This document shows positions 5,847 to 11,572 of a DNA stretch of 11,572 nt, piece by piece; position 1 is the first letter of the stretch; every line of letters begins with the position of its first letter. The translations under genes and the position numbers were made by a program. The stretch is from the NCBI GenBank assembly GCA_013041975.1, contig JABDQZ010000079.1, positions 1 to 11,572 of the forward strand, read 5' to 3'. The notes under the pieces are model-generated. The model saw only the letters and a list, made by a program, of their open reading frames with translations. It did not search any database and was not told the DNA's origin. The stretch is from Gammaproteobacteria bacterium. GTDB lineage: Bacteria; Pseudomonadota; Gammaproteobacteria; Chromatiales; Chromatiaceae.

Positions 5847-6659
5847 ATGACTACCATTCTGCTATCCGATAATGGCTCGACTCAGCCAAATGCCACAATT
5901 CAACTTCGCCAGTTGAGCAAGCTTTTGTCCGACAATATCGGCCAAACAGTACATCCAGTTTCCCTGCAACATGCCAACAAAATCCCTGTTGAAAAAATTG
6001 GAGACACTAAAGCCCAGGTTTTTAGTGAGTTCATGGCTGAAAAACTAGCGCATGGCAGCCGAGATTACATTCTTCTGCCACTGTTTTTTGGCAACAGCAA
6101 GGCCCTAACCAAATTTGTCCCAGACGAAAAAGCTAGGCTTGAGGAAGAATATGGCGAATTTGAAATTAAGATAGCCAAACCAGTCTATCCGCTACCAGAA
6201 GGTGACGCCAAGTTGGCAAAAATTCTCGTCGATCATGTGAAACAGACCGCGGGCAGACTACGAAACATCGTACTGGTTGATCATGGATCTCCTGTACCAA
6301 GAGTCACGGCAGTACGTGAACATTTAGCCAACTTGATTCAAGACCAGCTCGGGGATCAATACCAATTGGCTCAAGCCTGCATGGAACGCCGCGAAGGCAA
6401 AGAATATGATTTTAATGGCCAGCTACTGGAAGACTGGTTGAATGAACGCGCCAAAGAAAAAAGCCCTGGTGCTGTGGTCGCTATGATGTTTTTCTTGCCT
6501 GGTCGGCATGCAGGTGAAGGTGGTGACATCGCTGAGATTTGTCAGTCGGTTATGGATAAAAACCCAGGATTTAATGTTGCTATTACACCCCTGATTGCAG
6601 AGCATCCAGAATTTGTGTCACTACTTGCTCAGCGTTACAAAAACTTAGAAAAAACCTAG
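5847..6659 (+). CDS. Two-domain CbiX/CbiK-like (sirohydrochlorin-type) chelatase
   Basis: The protein is a tandem of two homologous halves of the class II chelatase fold. These enzymes insert cobalt, iron or nickel into sirohydrochlorin or related tetrapyrroles in the cytoplasm. Numbered from the upstream TTG at 5829, the C-terminal half has both metal-binding histidine motifs, IVLVDHGSP (147-155, His152) and FFLPGRHAGEGGDI (221-234, His227). The equivalent sites in the N-terminal half carry asparagine: ILLSDNGST (10-18, Asn15) and LLPLFFGNSKAL (82-93, Asn89). The active site is therefore predicted in the second half only. I choose ATG 5847 (270 residues) because the chelatase strand MTTILLSDNGS begins there. 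TTG 5829 is possible but has no better site. No siroheme or cobalamin genes adjoin it. Confidence 0.8.
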   Translation: MTTILLSDNGSTQPNATIQLRQLSKLLSDNIGQTVHPVSLQHANKIPVEKIGDTKAQVFSEFMAEKLAHGSRDYILLPLFFGNSKALTKFVPDEKARLEEEYGEFEIKIAKPVYPLPEGDAKLAKILVDHVKQTAGRLRNIVLVDHGSPVPRVTAVREHLANLIQDQLGDQYQLAQACMERREGKEYDFNGQLLEDWLNERAKEKSPGAVVAMMFFLPGRHAGEGGDIAEICQSVMDKNPGFNVAITPLIAEHPEFVSLLAQRYKNLEKT

Positions 6660-6672
6660 ACGTTAATCATTT

Positions 6673-6708
6673 CATACCTCCTTCACCAACTAAAGCCTCG
6701 GAGGTATG
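6673..6708. terminator. Nine-base-pair stem after the chelatase gene
   Basis: CATACCTCC (6673-6681) and GGAGGTATG (6700-6708) are a perfect 9-bp inverted repeat around an 18-base loop, starting 13 bases after the stop codon. No T-run follows on either strand. It probably marks the end of the chelatase transcript, but could be a binding site. Confidence 0.4.
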
Positions 6709-6845
6709 TGAGTGCTTATAGCCAAGCTTGTCACCCCTAGACCAGATAGATTCTTTTTATCCGCTGTTCAGCAGGAGTTGCCCAGTGGGTCTTTGTCGAA
6801 TATCCTTGTATAAGCAATGGGAATATCAACAGACATGGAGTAGCT

Positions 6846-7451
6846 ATGCGTTCTCTTTTACTACCAATCGTATTCGTTACGTTTCTGTCATCTTGTCAGA
6901 CCAATCCATTTAAAACCAACTCATCTAAGTCTGCTGCCTTATACACACCTCTCGAAACAACGTGCTGTGCACAAACCAGTACAGAGGAACTAAAATTATA
7001 TAATTTGCTAAATGAGTATCGTGTTAAAAACGGGTTACCAAAGATTCCCTTATCACCGTCGCTTAATTATGTAGCCCAAACACATGCTAGAGATTTGAGT
7101 GAAAACCCGCCTAAGGGAAAATGCAATATGCATAGTTGGTCTTCTTCGGGAAAATGGTCTGGATGTTGTTACACATCTGATCACGCGCAAGCACAATGCA
7201 TGTGGAACAAACCCCGTGAGCTAACAGGGTATCCAGGTAATGGCTATGAAAATGCTTATAGAGTTACTAGTGAGTATAAGAAGCTAAGCGCGATGTCCGC
7301 TATAAACAGTTGGAAAAAAAGCAGAGGCCATAATGCCGTGATTCTTAATCAAGGAATATGGAATGATCATCATTGGCAAGCAATTGGAGTAGGGATTTAT
7401 AGCAATTATGCCGTACTATGGTTCGGCAATGAAACTGATCCAGCGAAGTAA
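6846..7451 (+). CDS. CAP-domain (SCP/PR1-like) lipoprotein
   Basis: The first 17 residues form a lipoprotein signal with lipobox LSSC (Cys17), followed by QTNP, so the protein should be lipid-anchored outside the inner membrane. Residues 45-195 form a CAP domain. The helix LKLYNLLNEYRVKNGLP leads into VAQTHARDL (His80), then NMHSW (His96), GYENAY (Glu135), the RGHNAVILN motif (His162) and the closing strand HWQAIGVGIY and LWFGNE. The His/Glu cavity of CAP proteins is thus largely present. A Cys/Trp-rich insert (about 91-130, with C93, C107, C108 and C118) is typical of one extracellular CAP subgroup. GGAG (6837-6840) sits five bases before the ATG. CAP proteins in bacteria have varied, mostly uncharacterised, extracellular roles, so no activity is assigned. 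Confidence 0.85.
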   Translation: MRSLLLPIVFVTFLSSCQTNPFKTNSSKSAALYTPLETTCCAQTSTEELKLYNLLNEYRVKNGLPKIPLSPSLNYVAQTHARDLSENPPKGKCNMHSWSSSGKWSGCCYTSDHAQAQCMWNKPRELTGYPGNGYENAYRVTSEYKKLSAMSAINSWKKSRGHNAVILNQGIWNDHHWQAIGVGIYSNYAVLWFGNETDPAK

Positions 7452-7559
7452 GAGTTTTTTGTCTGCTGACTGACTGCTATCTGGAAGATTCAATCGGCAT
7501 TAGAAAATACTAACAGGCTGCTGTTTGCGGCGGATTCAATGAGTCAATGCAACATCTAT

Positions 7560-7580
7560 TCTCTAAGTATAGAGAGGAGG
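7560..7580 (+). promoter_or_regulatory. Hairpin abutting the transposase ribosome-binding site
   Basis: TCTCTA (7560-7565) and TAGAGA (7570-7575) form a stem with an AGTA loop, immediately followed by GGAGG (7576-7580). The GGAGG places the transposase start at ATG 7590 and not at the upstream ATG 7539 or 7581. Whether the hairpin limits translation is unknown. Confidence 0.35.
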
Positions 7581-7589
7581 ATGTTGAAA

Positions 7590-7808
7590 ATGAAACAACG
7601 AAAGAAGCACTTTTATACTGAATCTGAAAAATCCTTGATGTGGGATCGTTGGCAAAAAGGGGAAATCCTGAAAATCATCCAAATAGGTGATTGCAGACAA
7701 TCATGGGAATTTGTCTCTTGCGGGGCGAGGGGCAACTGCTTCCGAAAACTGGATTTTGAGTGTATGAAACTATTGATGCAAGTATCCAAAACAAGAGTCA
7801 CCAATTAA
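7590..7808 (+). pseudogene. IS30-family transposase, N-terminal fragment
   Basis: From ATG 7590 the frame reads MKQRKKHFYTESEKSLMWDR and then WQKGEILKII. This is the N-terminal helix-turn-helix (HTH_38-like) region that lets IS30 transposases bind their terminal repeats. After about residue 31 the family pattern (F-D-R-x-x-S-S-I then G-G-I-R-P) is no longer readable in one frame. Pieces such as DCRQSW hint at the corresponding DNA with frameshifts, and the frame ends at 7806-7808. The whole DDE catalytic domain is missing, so the gene cannot be active. Confidence 0.7.
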
Positions 7809-7821
7809 TTCTTCAAGGCAA

Positions 7822-7941
7822 TTATTTTGAACTATTCAAATAAGTTGGTACTTTTGACGGAGATGTCTGACAACCCGCAACAAAGATAACACTGAAACAA
7901 AAAGCGATAAGCATACTGAAGCATTTGATTTGATTTTTCAT
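7822..7941 (-). CDS. Small 39-residue lipoprotein
   Basis: On the minus strand, ATG at 7941-7939 opens a frame ending at TAA 7824-7822. It encodes a basic start (MKNQIK), a hydrophobic run (FSMLIAFCFSVIFVAG) and the lipobox VAGC at residues 21-24. Only 15 residues follow: QTSPSKVPTYLNSSK. A site reading AGGTG lies upstream on the same strand. It could be a complete tiny lipoprotein of the kind that includes entericidin-like and other short envelope peptides, or the surviving front of a longer lipoprotein cut by nearby rearrangement. The C-Q-T-[SN]-P-x-K start of the mature part resembles that of the CAP lipoprotein (CQTNPFK), perhaps by chance. A truncated gene lies upstream on the same strand. 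Confidence 0.5.
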   Translation of the reverse strand: MKNQIKCFSMLIAFCFSVIFVAGCQTSPSKVPTYLNSSK

Positions 7942-8015
7942 TTTTCACCTATTTAAAAATTACTCTTGAGAATCCCAAGTTAGTGTACCTACGATATGAA
8001 AACCTTTACAGCTGG

Positions 8016-8171
8016 TCAAACTTTATCTTTGGTGGCAATGACCACAGAAGAACCAGCCACATTGTTCACAGTTAACATAATCTTTTGACCGCTTAGTTTT
8101 TTAAGATGCCGCTCTGCTGAATATAGATTATCAAAACAATAGCTTATATTGTATTTAGGCAGCTCATAACC
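8016..8171 (-). pseudogene. C-terminal fragment of an unknown gene, truncated at the tRNA scar
   Basis: The minus strand is open from 8171 to TGA at 8018-8016 (51 codons) with no usable start. The translation looks like real protein: LPKYNISYCFDNLYSAERHL, then KKLSGQKIMLTVNNVAGSSV and VIATKDKV. The codon usage is plausible and no stops interrupt it. It runs back into the tRNA 3'-half at 8163-8206, where an in-frame TAG (8174-8172) closes it, so its front has been replaced or lost at that junction. I do not recognise the family. The 39-residue lipoprotein gene follows 74 bases downstream in the same direction. Confidence 0.45.
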
Positions 8172-8206
8172 CTAAGGTAGCAGGTTCGAATCCTGCCACG
8201 CTACCA
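8163..8206 (+). pseudogene. 3' half of a CAT-anticodon tRNA (tRNA-fMet-like), attachment-site scar
   Basis: The bases fit tRNA secondary structure exactly from the anticodon loop onward: loop CTCATAA (8163-8169, anticodon CAT at 8165-8167), 3' anticodon strand CCCTA, variable AGGTA, and a perfect T-arm GCAGG-TTCGAAT-CCTGC (8180-8196). Acceptor strand CACGCTA and CCA follow. CTCATAACCC and AAGGT are typical of initiator tRNA-Met. There is no 5' half: no acceptor or D-arm precedes it, although TAGG (8156-8159) could be a worn 5' anticodon strand. One base seems to be missing between acceptor and CCA. A tRNA 3' half starting in the anticodon loop is the usual product of integration at a tRNA gene. 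Confidence 0.65.
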
Positions 8207-8210
8207 ATTT
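8184..8210 (+). repeat. tRNA 3'-end-like direct repeat, right copy
   Basis: This is the second copy of the 27-base repeat first seen at 121-147, with three differences (A/G, C/A and T/G), in the same orientation and including the ATTT after CCA. The two copies are about 8.06 kb apart and enclose the accessory genes and IS scraps. Confidence 0.5.
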
Positions 8211-8214
8211 AATT

Positions 8215-8245
8215 TTCACTTAAAACTGCTCATAAGTGATATAAT
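8215..8245 (+). promoter_or_regulatory. Extended -10 promoter for the ybiT gene
   Basis: TGA-TATAAT (TG at 8237-8238, TATAAT at 8240-8245) is a perfect extended -10 element. TTCACT (8215-8220) is a moderate -35 at 19 bases, or TCACTT (8216-8221) at 18. Transcription would start near 8252, leaving a leader of about 70 bases. The promoter lies just right of the tRNA scar, so an insertion there would leave it intact. Confidence 0.55.
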
Positions 8246-8255
8246 CATTTCTTTG

Positions 8256-8274
8256 TGCCTGGCTTAAACAGGCA
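8256..8274 (+). promoter_or_regulatory. Leader hairpin of the ybiT transcript
   Basis: TGCCTG (8256-8261) and CAGGCA (8269-8274) pair around a 7-base loop within the predicted leader. No T-run follows, so it is not an obvious intrinsic attenuator. Some ABC-F genes are controlled by leader attenuation, but nothing here proves that. Confidence 0.3.
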
Positions 8275-8322
8275 TAAGTACCGATATTTTGATCTCAATT
8301 ATACCTCCCTCGGAATCTTCCC

Positions 8323-9915
8323 TTGATTACAACAGCAAACATCACGATGCAGTTTGGCCCTCGGCCATTATTCGAAAATATTTCCGTCAAGTTCGGTAAT
8401 GGCAATCGCTATGGCCTGATTGGTGCCAATGGCTGCGGCAAATCTACTTTTATGAAAATCCTGAGTGGCGACCTGGATGCTACATCAGGCAATGTGGCTG
8501 TCGACATCAATGAAACGGTCGGTAAATTAGGCCAGGATCAATTTGCCTTCGAAGCGTTTTCAGTCCTCGATACTGTCATCATGGGTCATGAAAAGTTATG
8601 GCAAATCAAGCAGGAACGAGATCGTATTTATGCTCTGCCAGAGATGAGCGAAGAAGAAGGGATGAGAGTTGCTGAACTCGAAGTCGAATTTGCAGAGCTC
8701 GATGGTTACACTGCAGAGTCACGTGCCGGTGAATTATTGTTAGGCCTTGAAATCCCGATTGAACAACATACCGGCTTAATGAGTGCCGTCGCTCCAGGCT
8801 GGAAGTTACGTGTATTACTCGCTCAGGTTTTATTTGCCGATCCGGATATCATGCTGCTTGACGAGCCCACCAATAACCTCGATATCAATACCATTCGCTG
8901 GTTAGAGAAGATTCTTAACGAACGCAACAGCACCATGGTCATTATCTCGCATGATCGTCATTTCCTAAACAGCGTATGTACACACATGGCTGATCTGGAC
9001 TTTGGTGAGTTACGTGTTTATCCCGGCAACTATGATGACTATATGACAGCATCAACTTTGATCCTTGAACAGCAACAGGCTGACAATGACAAGAAAAAAG
9101 CAAAAATTGCCGAATTGCAGACGTTTGTCAGCCGTTTCTCAGCCAACGCTTCAAAAGCCAAACAAGCGACCTCACGCGCAAAACAACTCGAAAAAATTCA
9201 ACTCACAGAAATAAAGCCTTCCAGCAGAAGAAGTCCCTTTATCCGTTTTGATCAGGATAAAAAATTATATCGAAATGCACTGATAATCGAAGAAATGAGC
9301 AAAGGTTATGATGGTGTGCCGTTATTTAGTGGTCTGAATCTGATGGCTGAAGTCGGTGAACGCATTGCGGTCATCGGGCCTAACGGTATCGGCAAAACGA
9401 CTTTGTTGCGCACCCTGGTACACGATCTTGTGCCCGATAGCGGCATGGTTAAATGGTCAGAAAATATCAATATCGGTTACTACGCCCAGGATCACTCCGG
9501 TGATTTTAGCAATGACATGTCTTTATTTGACTGGATGAGTCATTTCAAGAAGCCAACTGATGACGAGCAGGCGGTTCGCGCCATACTGGGTCGCTTACTG
9601 TTTTCTCAGGATGACATTGATAAATCCGTAAAAAGTATCTCTGGCGGTGAACAGGGGCGAATGATATTTGGCAGACTCATGATGCAAAAACCTAATGTTC
9701 TGGTACTTGATGAGCCCACCAATCACCTGGATATGGAGTCAATTGAAGCGCTCAACCTGGCACTGGAAAACTACCCGGGAACCCTTATTTTTGTCAGTCA
9801 TGACCGTGAGTTTGTATCATCATTGGCAACACGAATCATCGAACTGTCTCCAACAGGAATCACAAACTACAGTGGCACTTATGACGAGTACCTGCGTGAT
9901 GTGTCAGCTGCTTAA
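8323..9915 (+). CDS. ybiT: ABC-F family ATPase YbiT
   Basis: The protein has 530 residues, the length of E. coli YbiT, and matches it along its whole length from the N-terminal MQFGPRPLFENISVKFG. It has two ABC domains and no membrane segments. Domain 1 has Walker A GANGCGKST (34-42), the degenerate signature typical of YbiT (VAPGWKLRVLLAQ, 156-168) and Walker B DIMLLDEPTNNLD (175-187). A basic coiled linker follows (about 242-300). Domain 2 has GPNGIGKTT (352-360), SISGGEQGR (438-446) and VLVLDEPTNHLD (459-470). ABC-F proteins act on the ribosome, and YbiT is a translation factor and not a transporter. The start is TTG, supported by alignment to the family N-terminus, with only a weak upstream site. 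It begins a co-directional block with yehS and dbpA. Confidence 0.95.
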   Translation: MITTANITMQFGPRPLFENISVKFGNGNRYGLIGANGCGKSTFMKILSGDLDATSGNVAVDINETVGKLGQDQFAFEAFSVLDTVIMGHEKLWQIKQERDRIYALPEMSEEEGMRVAELEVEFAELDGYTAESRAGELLLGLEIPIEQHTGLMSAVAPGWKLRVLLAQVLFADPDIMLLDEPTNNLDINTIRWLEKILNERNSTMVIISHDRHFLNSVCTHMADLDFGELRVYPGNYDDYMTASTLILEQQQADNDKKKAKIAELQTFVSRFSANASKAKQATSRAKQLEKIQLTEIKPSSRRSPFIRFDQDKKLYRNALIIEEMSKGYDGVPLFSGLNLMAEVGERIAVIGPNGIGKTTLLRTLVHDLVPDSGMVKWSENINIGYYAQDHSGDFSNDMSLFDWMSHFKKPTDDEQAVRAILGRLLFSQDDIDKSVKSISGGEQGRMIFGRLMMQKPNVLVLDEPTNHLDMESIEALNLALENYPGTLIFVSHDREFVSSLATRIIELSPTGITNYSGTYDEYLRDVSAA

Positions 9916-9929
9916 ATCGGGATACGATT

Positions 9930-10424
9930 ATGACTAATAACGATATTCTCAGACGCGTTCGGTATATCTTTGATTTTAAAGACTCAAATATTGTTGCATT
10001 GTTTGCACTGGCTGATCATGAGGTTTCACCTCAACAGGTCAAAAGCTGGTTATTAAAAGATGAAGACCCTGATCTGAATAAACTCAGTGACCTTCAATTA
10101 GCGACTTTTCTCAATGGGCTGATTAATGACAGGCGCGGTAAAAGAGAAGGTACACAACCCGAACCAGAGTCACAGTTATCCAATAATATGATTCTTAGAA
10201 AGCTGAGGATTGCCCTGGATTATAAAGATAATGATATGCTGGAGACGCTGAAACTGAGCGATGTTCATATCAGCAAGCATGAGTTAAGTGCTTTTTTTCG
10301 TAAGGTGGGTCATAAACACTACCGCGAATGTAAAGACCAGGTGCTACGCAACTTTCTCAAAGGGTTACAAATGAAATTGCGTCCTGAAGTTCAGTCAACT
10401 AAAAGCTCTGTCTGGAAGAAATAG
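9930..10424 (+). CDS. yehS: DUF1456 protein, YehS-like
   Basis: The 164-residue protein consists of two tandem DUF1456 repeats. The first, about residues 3-70, opens NNDILRRVRYIFDFKD and closes LATFLNGLINDRRGKR. The second, about 84-152, opens NNMILRKLRIALDYKDND and closes QVLRNFLKGLQMKLR. A charged linker (GTQPEPESQ) separates them. This is the layout and length of E. coli YehS, a cytoplasmic protein of unknown function. The gene starts 14 bases after ybiT with CGGGATA (9918-9924) five bases before its ATG, so it is probably co-transcribed with ybiT. The last ten residues are a basic, Ser-rich tail. Confidence 0.9.
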   Translation: MTNNDILRRVRYIFDFKDSNIVALFALADHEVSPQQVKSWLLKDEDPDLNKLSDLQLATFLNGLINDRRGKREGTQPEPESQLSNNMILRKLRIALDYKDNDMLETLKLSDVHISKHELSAFFRKVGHKHYRECKDQVLRNFLKGLQMKLRPEVQSTKSSVWKK

Positions 10425-10459
10425 TTTTTTCTTTCTGTTTCAGTAGCGGGATATCATAA

Positions 10460-11572
10460 ATGAGTGAACACAAATTCTCCAGCCTGGGTCTGCATGTTGA
10501 TCTGTTAAAAAATCTGAATACTCTCGGTTATCAGACAATGACAGCGGTACAGGCTAAAAGCCTGCCATTTATTTTGGAAGGACGAGATGTGATCGCCCAG
10601 GCCAAAACAGGTTCAGGCAAAACAGCGGCCTTTGGCCTGGGTTTGCTGCAAAAGCTCGAGGTAAAACGCTTCCGCATTCAATCGCTGATACTTTGTCCGA
10701 CGCGAGAACTTGCCGACCAGGTAGCCAAGGAGATCAGAAAGCTTGCCAGGGGTATCCACAATATCAAGGTGCTGACGCTATGCGGAGGTATGCCCTTTGG
10801 GCCACAGGCTGGATCGCTGGAACATGGTGCTCATATTGTTGTGGGTACTCCGGGCCGCATCGAGGATCATCTCAGCAGGGGAACACTGACGCTCAATGAC
10901 GTTAATATGCTGATTCTCGATGAGGCAGACCGCATGCTCGATATGGGGTTTCAGGTTGCGGTGGATAACATCATTGAGCAGATACCAGGCAAGCGTCAGA
11001 CACTGTTGTTCAGCGCGACGTTTCCAGATCAAATCGAGTCCATGATCCACCGTATTATGAACACTCCCGCGATGGTTAAGGTCGAGGAGGTTCATGATGA
11101 TGCCAGCATTGAACAGCATTTTTACCAGGTACCGGATAGCCAGTATCGTTTCACCGCATTACGTTTGCTTTTATTACATTATTCACCCGGGTCGACGCTT
11201 ATCTTTTGTAATACCAAAAAAGAAACGCAGGATGTTGCCGACAAGTTGAATGAGGTTGGCTTTAGCGCACTGGCATTACATGGTGACCTGGAACAGCGAG
11301 ACAGGGACATTACGCTGGTGAGATTTTCCAATAAAAGCATTTCGATTCTGGTAGCAACAGATGTTGCTGCCCGTGGTCTGGATATTGATGAACTTGATGC
11401 CGTCATTAATTATCACATCGCGCATGATGCTGAAATACATACTCACCGTATCGGTCGAACAGGCCGGGCAGGGCGCAGTGGAATTGCCTGTTCACTGTAT
11501 ACAGAAAATGAGGGCCACAAGGTGGCCATGCTTGAAACCACGGTTGATCCGATTCTGGATGCAGAACCATTG
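10460..11572 (+). CDS. dbpA: DEAD-box ATP-dependent RNA helicase DbpA-like (partial)
   Basis: The reading frame stays open to the window edge, giving 371 residues without a stop. Both RecA-like domains are present: Q-motif glutamine Gln31, Walker A AKTGSGKT (48-55), PTREL (80-84), GG (109-110), TPGR (130-133), DEAD (154-157), SAT (185-187), the LVATDVAARGLD block (297-308) and HRIGRTGRAG (329-338). The overall sequence is closest to DbpA, which acts in 50S ribosome assembly. The C-terminal RNA-binding domain that recognises 23S rRNA hairpin 92 in true DbpA lies outside the window, so the exact assignment is likely but unproven. ATG 10460 has CGGGATA (10447-10453) six bases upstream, the same motif as before yehS. 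Confidence 0.88.
   Translation, partial: MSEHKFSSLGLHVDLLKNLNTLGYQTMTAVQAKSLPFILEGRDVIAQAKTGSGKTAAFGLGLLQKLEVKRFRIQSLILCPTRELADQVAKEIRKLARGIHNIKVLTLCGGMPFGPQAGSLEHGAHIVVGTPGRIEDHLSRGTLTLNDVNMLILDEADRMLDMGFQVAVDNIIEQIPGKRQTLLFSATFPDQIESMIHRIMNTPAMVKVEEVHDDASIEQHFYQVPDSQYRFTALRLLLLHYSPGSTLIFCNTKKETQDVADKLNEVGFSALALHGDLEQRDRDITLVRFSNKSISILVATDVAARGLDIDELDAVINYHIAHDAEIHTHRIGRTGRAGRSGIACSLYTENEGHKVAMLETTVDPILDAEPL

Larger units (their letters stand above)
7532..7808 (+). mobile_element. IS30-family remnant, left end
   Basis: GGATTCAATGAGTCAATGCA followed by ACA (7532-7554) matches the IS30-family left terminal repeat (G-A-T-T-C-A-A-T-x-x-G-T-C-A-A-x-G-C-A-A-C-A). A short leader and the start of the transposase follow in the proper order and spacing. 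The right terminal repeat and most of the transposase are missing. Another GATTCAAT (7487-7494) lies 46 bases upstream and may be a further worn IS30 end. The right limit given is that of the open frame. True IS homology may stop near 7700. Confidence 0.7.

Noticed and set aside
6728..6913. Plus-strand open frame of 61 codons before the CAP lipoprotein
   Set aside because: It overlaps the lipoprotein signal in another frame, lacks a ribosome-binding site and has no recognisable content.
7539..7589. Upstream ATG codons for the IS30-type transposase fragment
   Set aside because: ATG 7539 lies inside the terminal repeat and ATG 7581 abuts GGAGG with no spacing. ATG 7590 has proper spacing and begins the family-like sequence.
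8130..8206. Complete tRNA gene
   Set aside because: Only the 3' half fits. No 5' acceptor strand or D-arm is found upstream, and the acceptor-CCA spacing is one base short.
9695..9937. Plus-strand open frame of 80 codons over the end of ybiT
   Set aside because: It is an out-of-frame shadow of the second ATPase domain, whose Walker B motif is encoded in the main frame.
1..11572. CRISPR array, phage structural genes or a defence system
   Set aside because: No regularly spaced direct repeats, Cas-like or phage-like proteins were seen. The HicB-like tail is the only hint of a toxin-antitoxin gene.

Overview
The window looks like a gammaproteobacterial chromosome segment of moderate G+C. The right third (about 8.2-11.6 kb) is a conserved block: a YbiT-type ABC-F ATPase, a YehS-type DUF1456 protein and the start of a DbpA-like DEAD-box RNA helicase. 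All are co-directional and closely packed, and all have close counterparts in Enterobacterales and related orders. The genus cannot be fixed from this sequence.

The left two thirds (about 0.07-8.2 kb) are accessory in character. They hold single genes of unrelated function with long, AT-rich spacers and several transposon remnants. In order: the tail of a HicB-like antitoxin; a fragment of a tRNA 3' end; an MTH1187-type thiamine-binding protein; a small Tat-signal, tail-anchored coiled-coil protein; an IS30-family right-end remnant; a FemAB/CelD-like GNAT acetyltransferase; an adjacent pair of a ChoK/EcKL-like small-molecule kinase and an inositol-monophosphatase-family phosphatase; an exported amidohydrolase; an orphan 78-aa protein; an IS91-type transposase scrap; a two-domain CbiX/CbiK-like chelatase with an unusual active-site layout; a CAP-domain lipoprotein; an IS30-family left-end remnant; and, on the minus strand, a 39-aa lipoprotein gene and the C-terminal end of another gene.

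Two imperfect direct repeats resembling tRNA 3' ends (121-147 and 8184-8210, 24 of 27 positions identical, same orientation) bracket this accessory stretch. The right copy is a recognisable 3' half of a CAT-anticodon (initiator-Met-like) tRNA. It starts at the anticodon loop and appears to cut off a minus-strand gene. The simplest reading is an old tRNA-targeted genomic island, now without a visible integrase and eroded by insertion sequences, beside the ybiT-yehS-dbpA block. That reading is inference. The repeats, the IS scraps and the truncated genes are seen directly.

No CRISPR array, complete tRNA, rRNA or recognisable riboswitch was found. The least described items are the kinase/phosphatase pair, the chelatase with its histidines only in the C-terminal half, the Tat/tail-anchor mini-protein and the two minus-strand pieces beside the tRNA scar.
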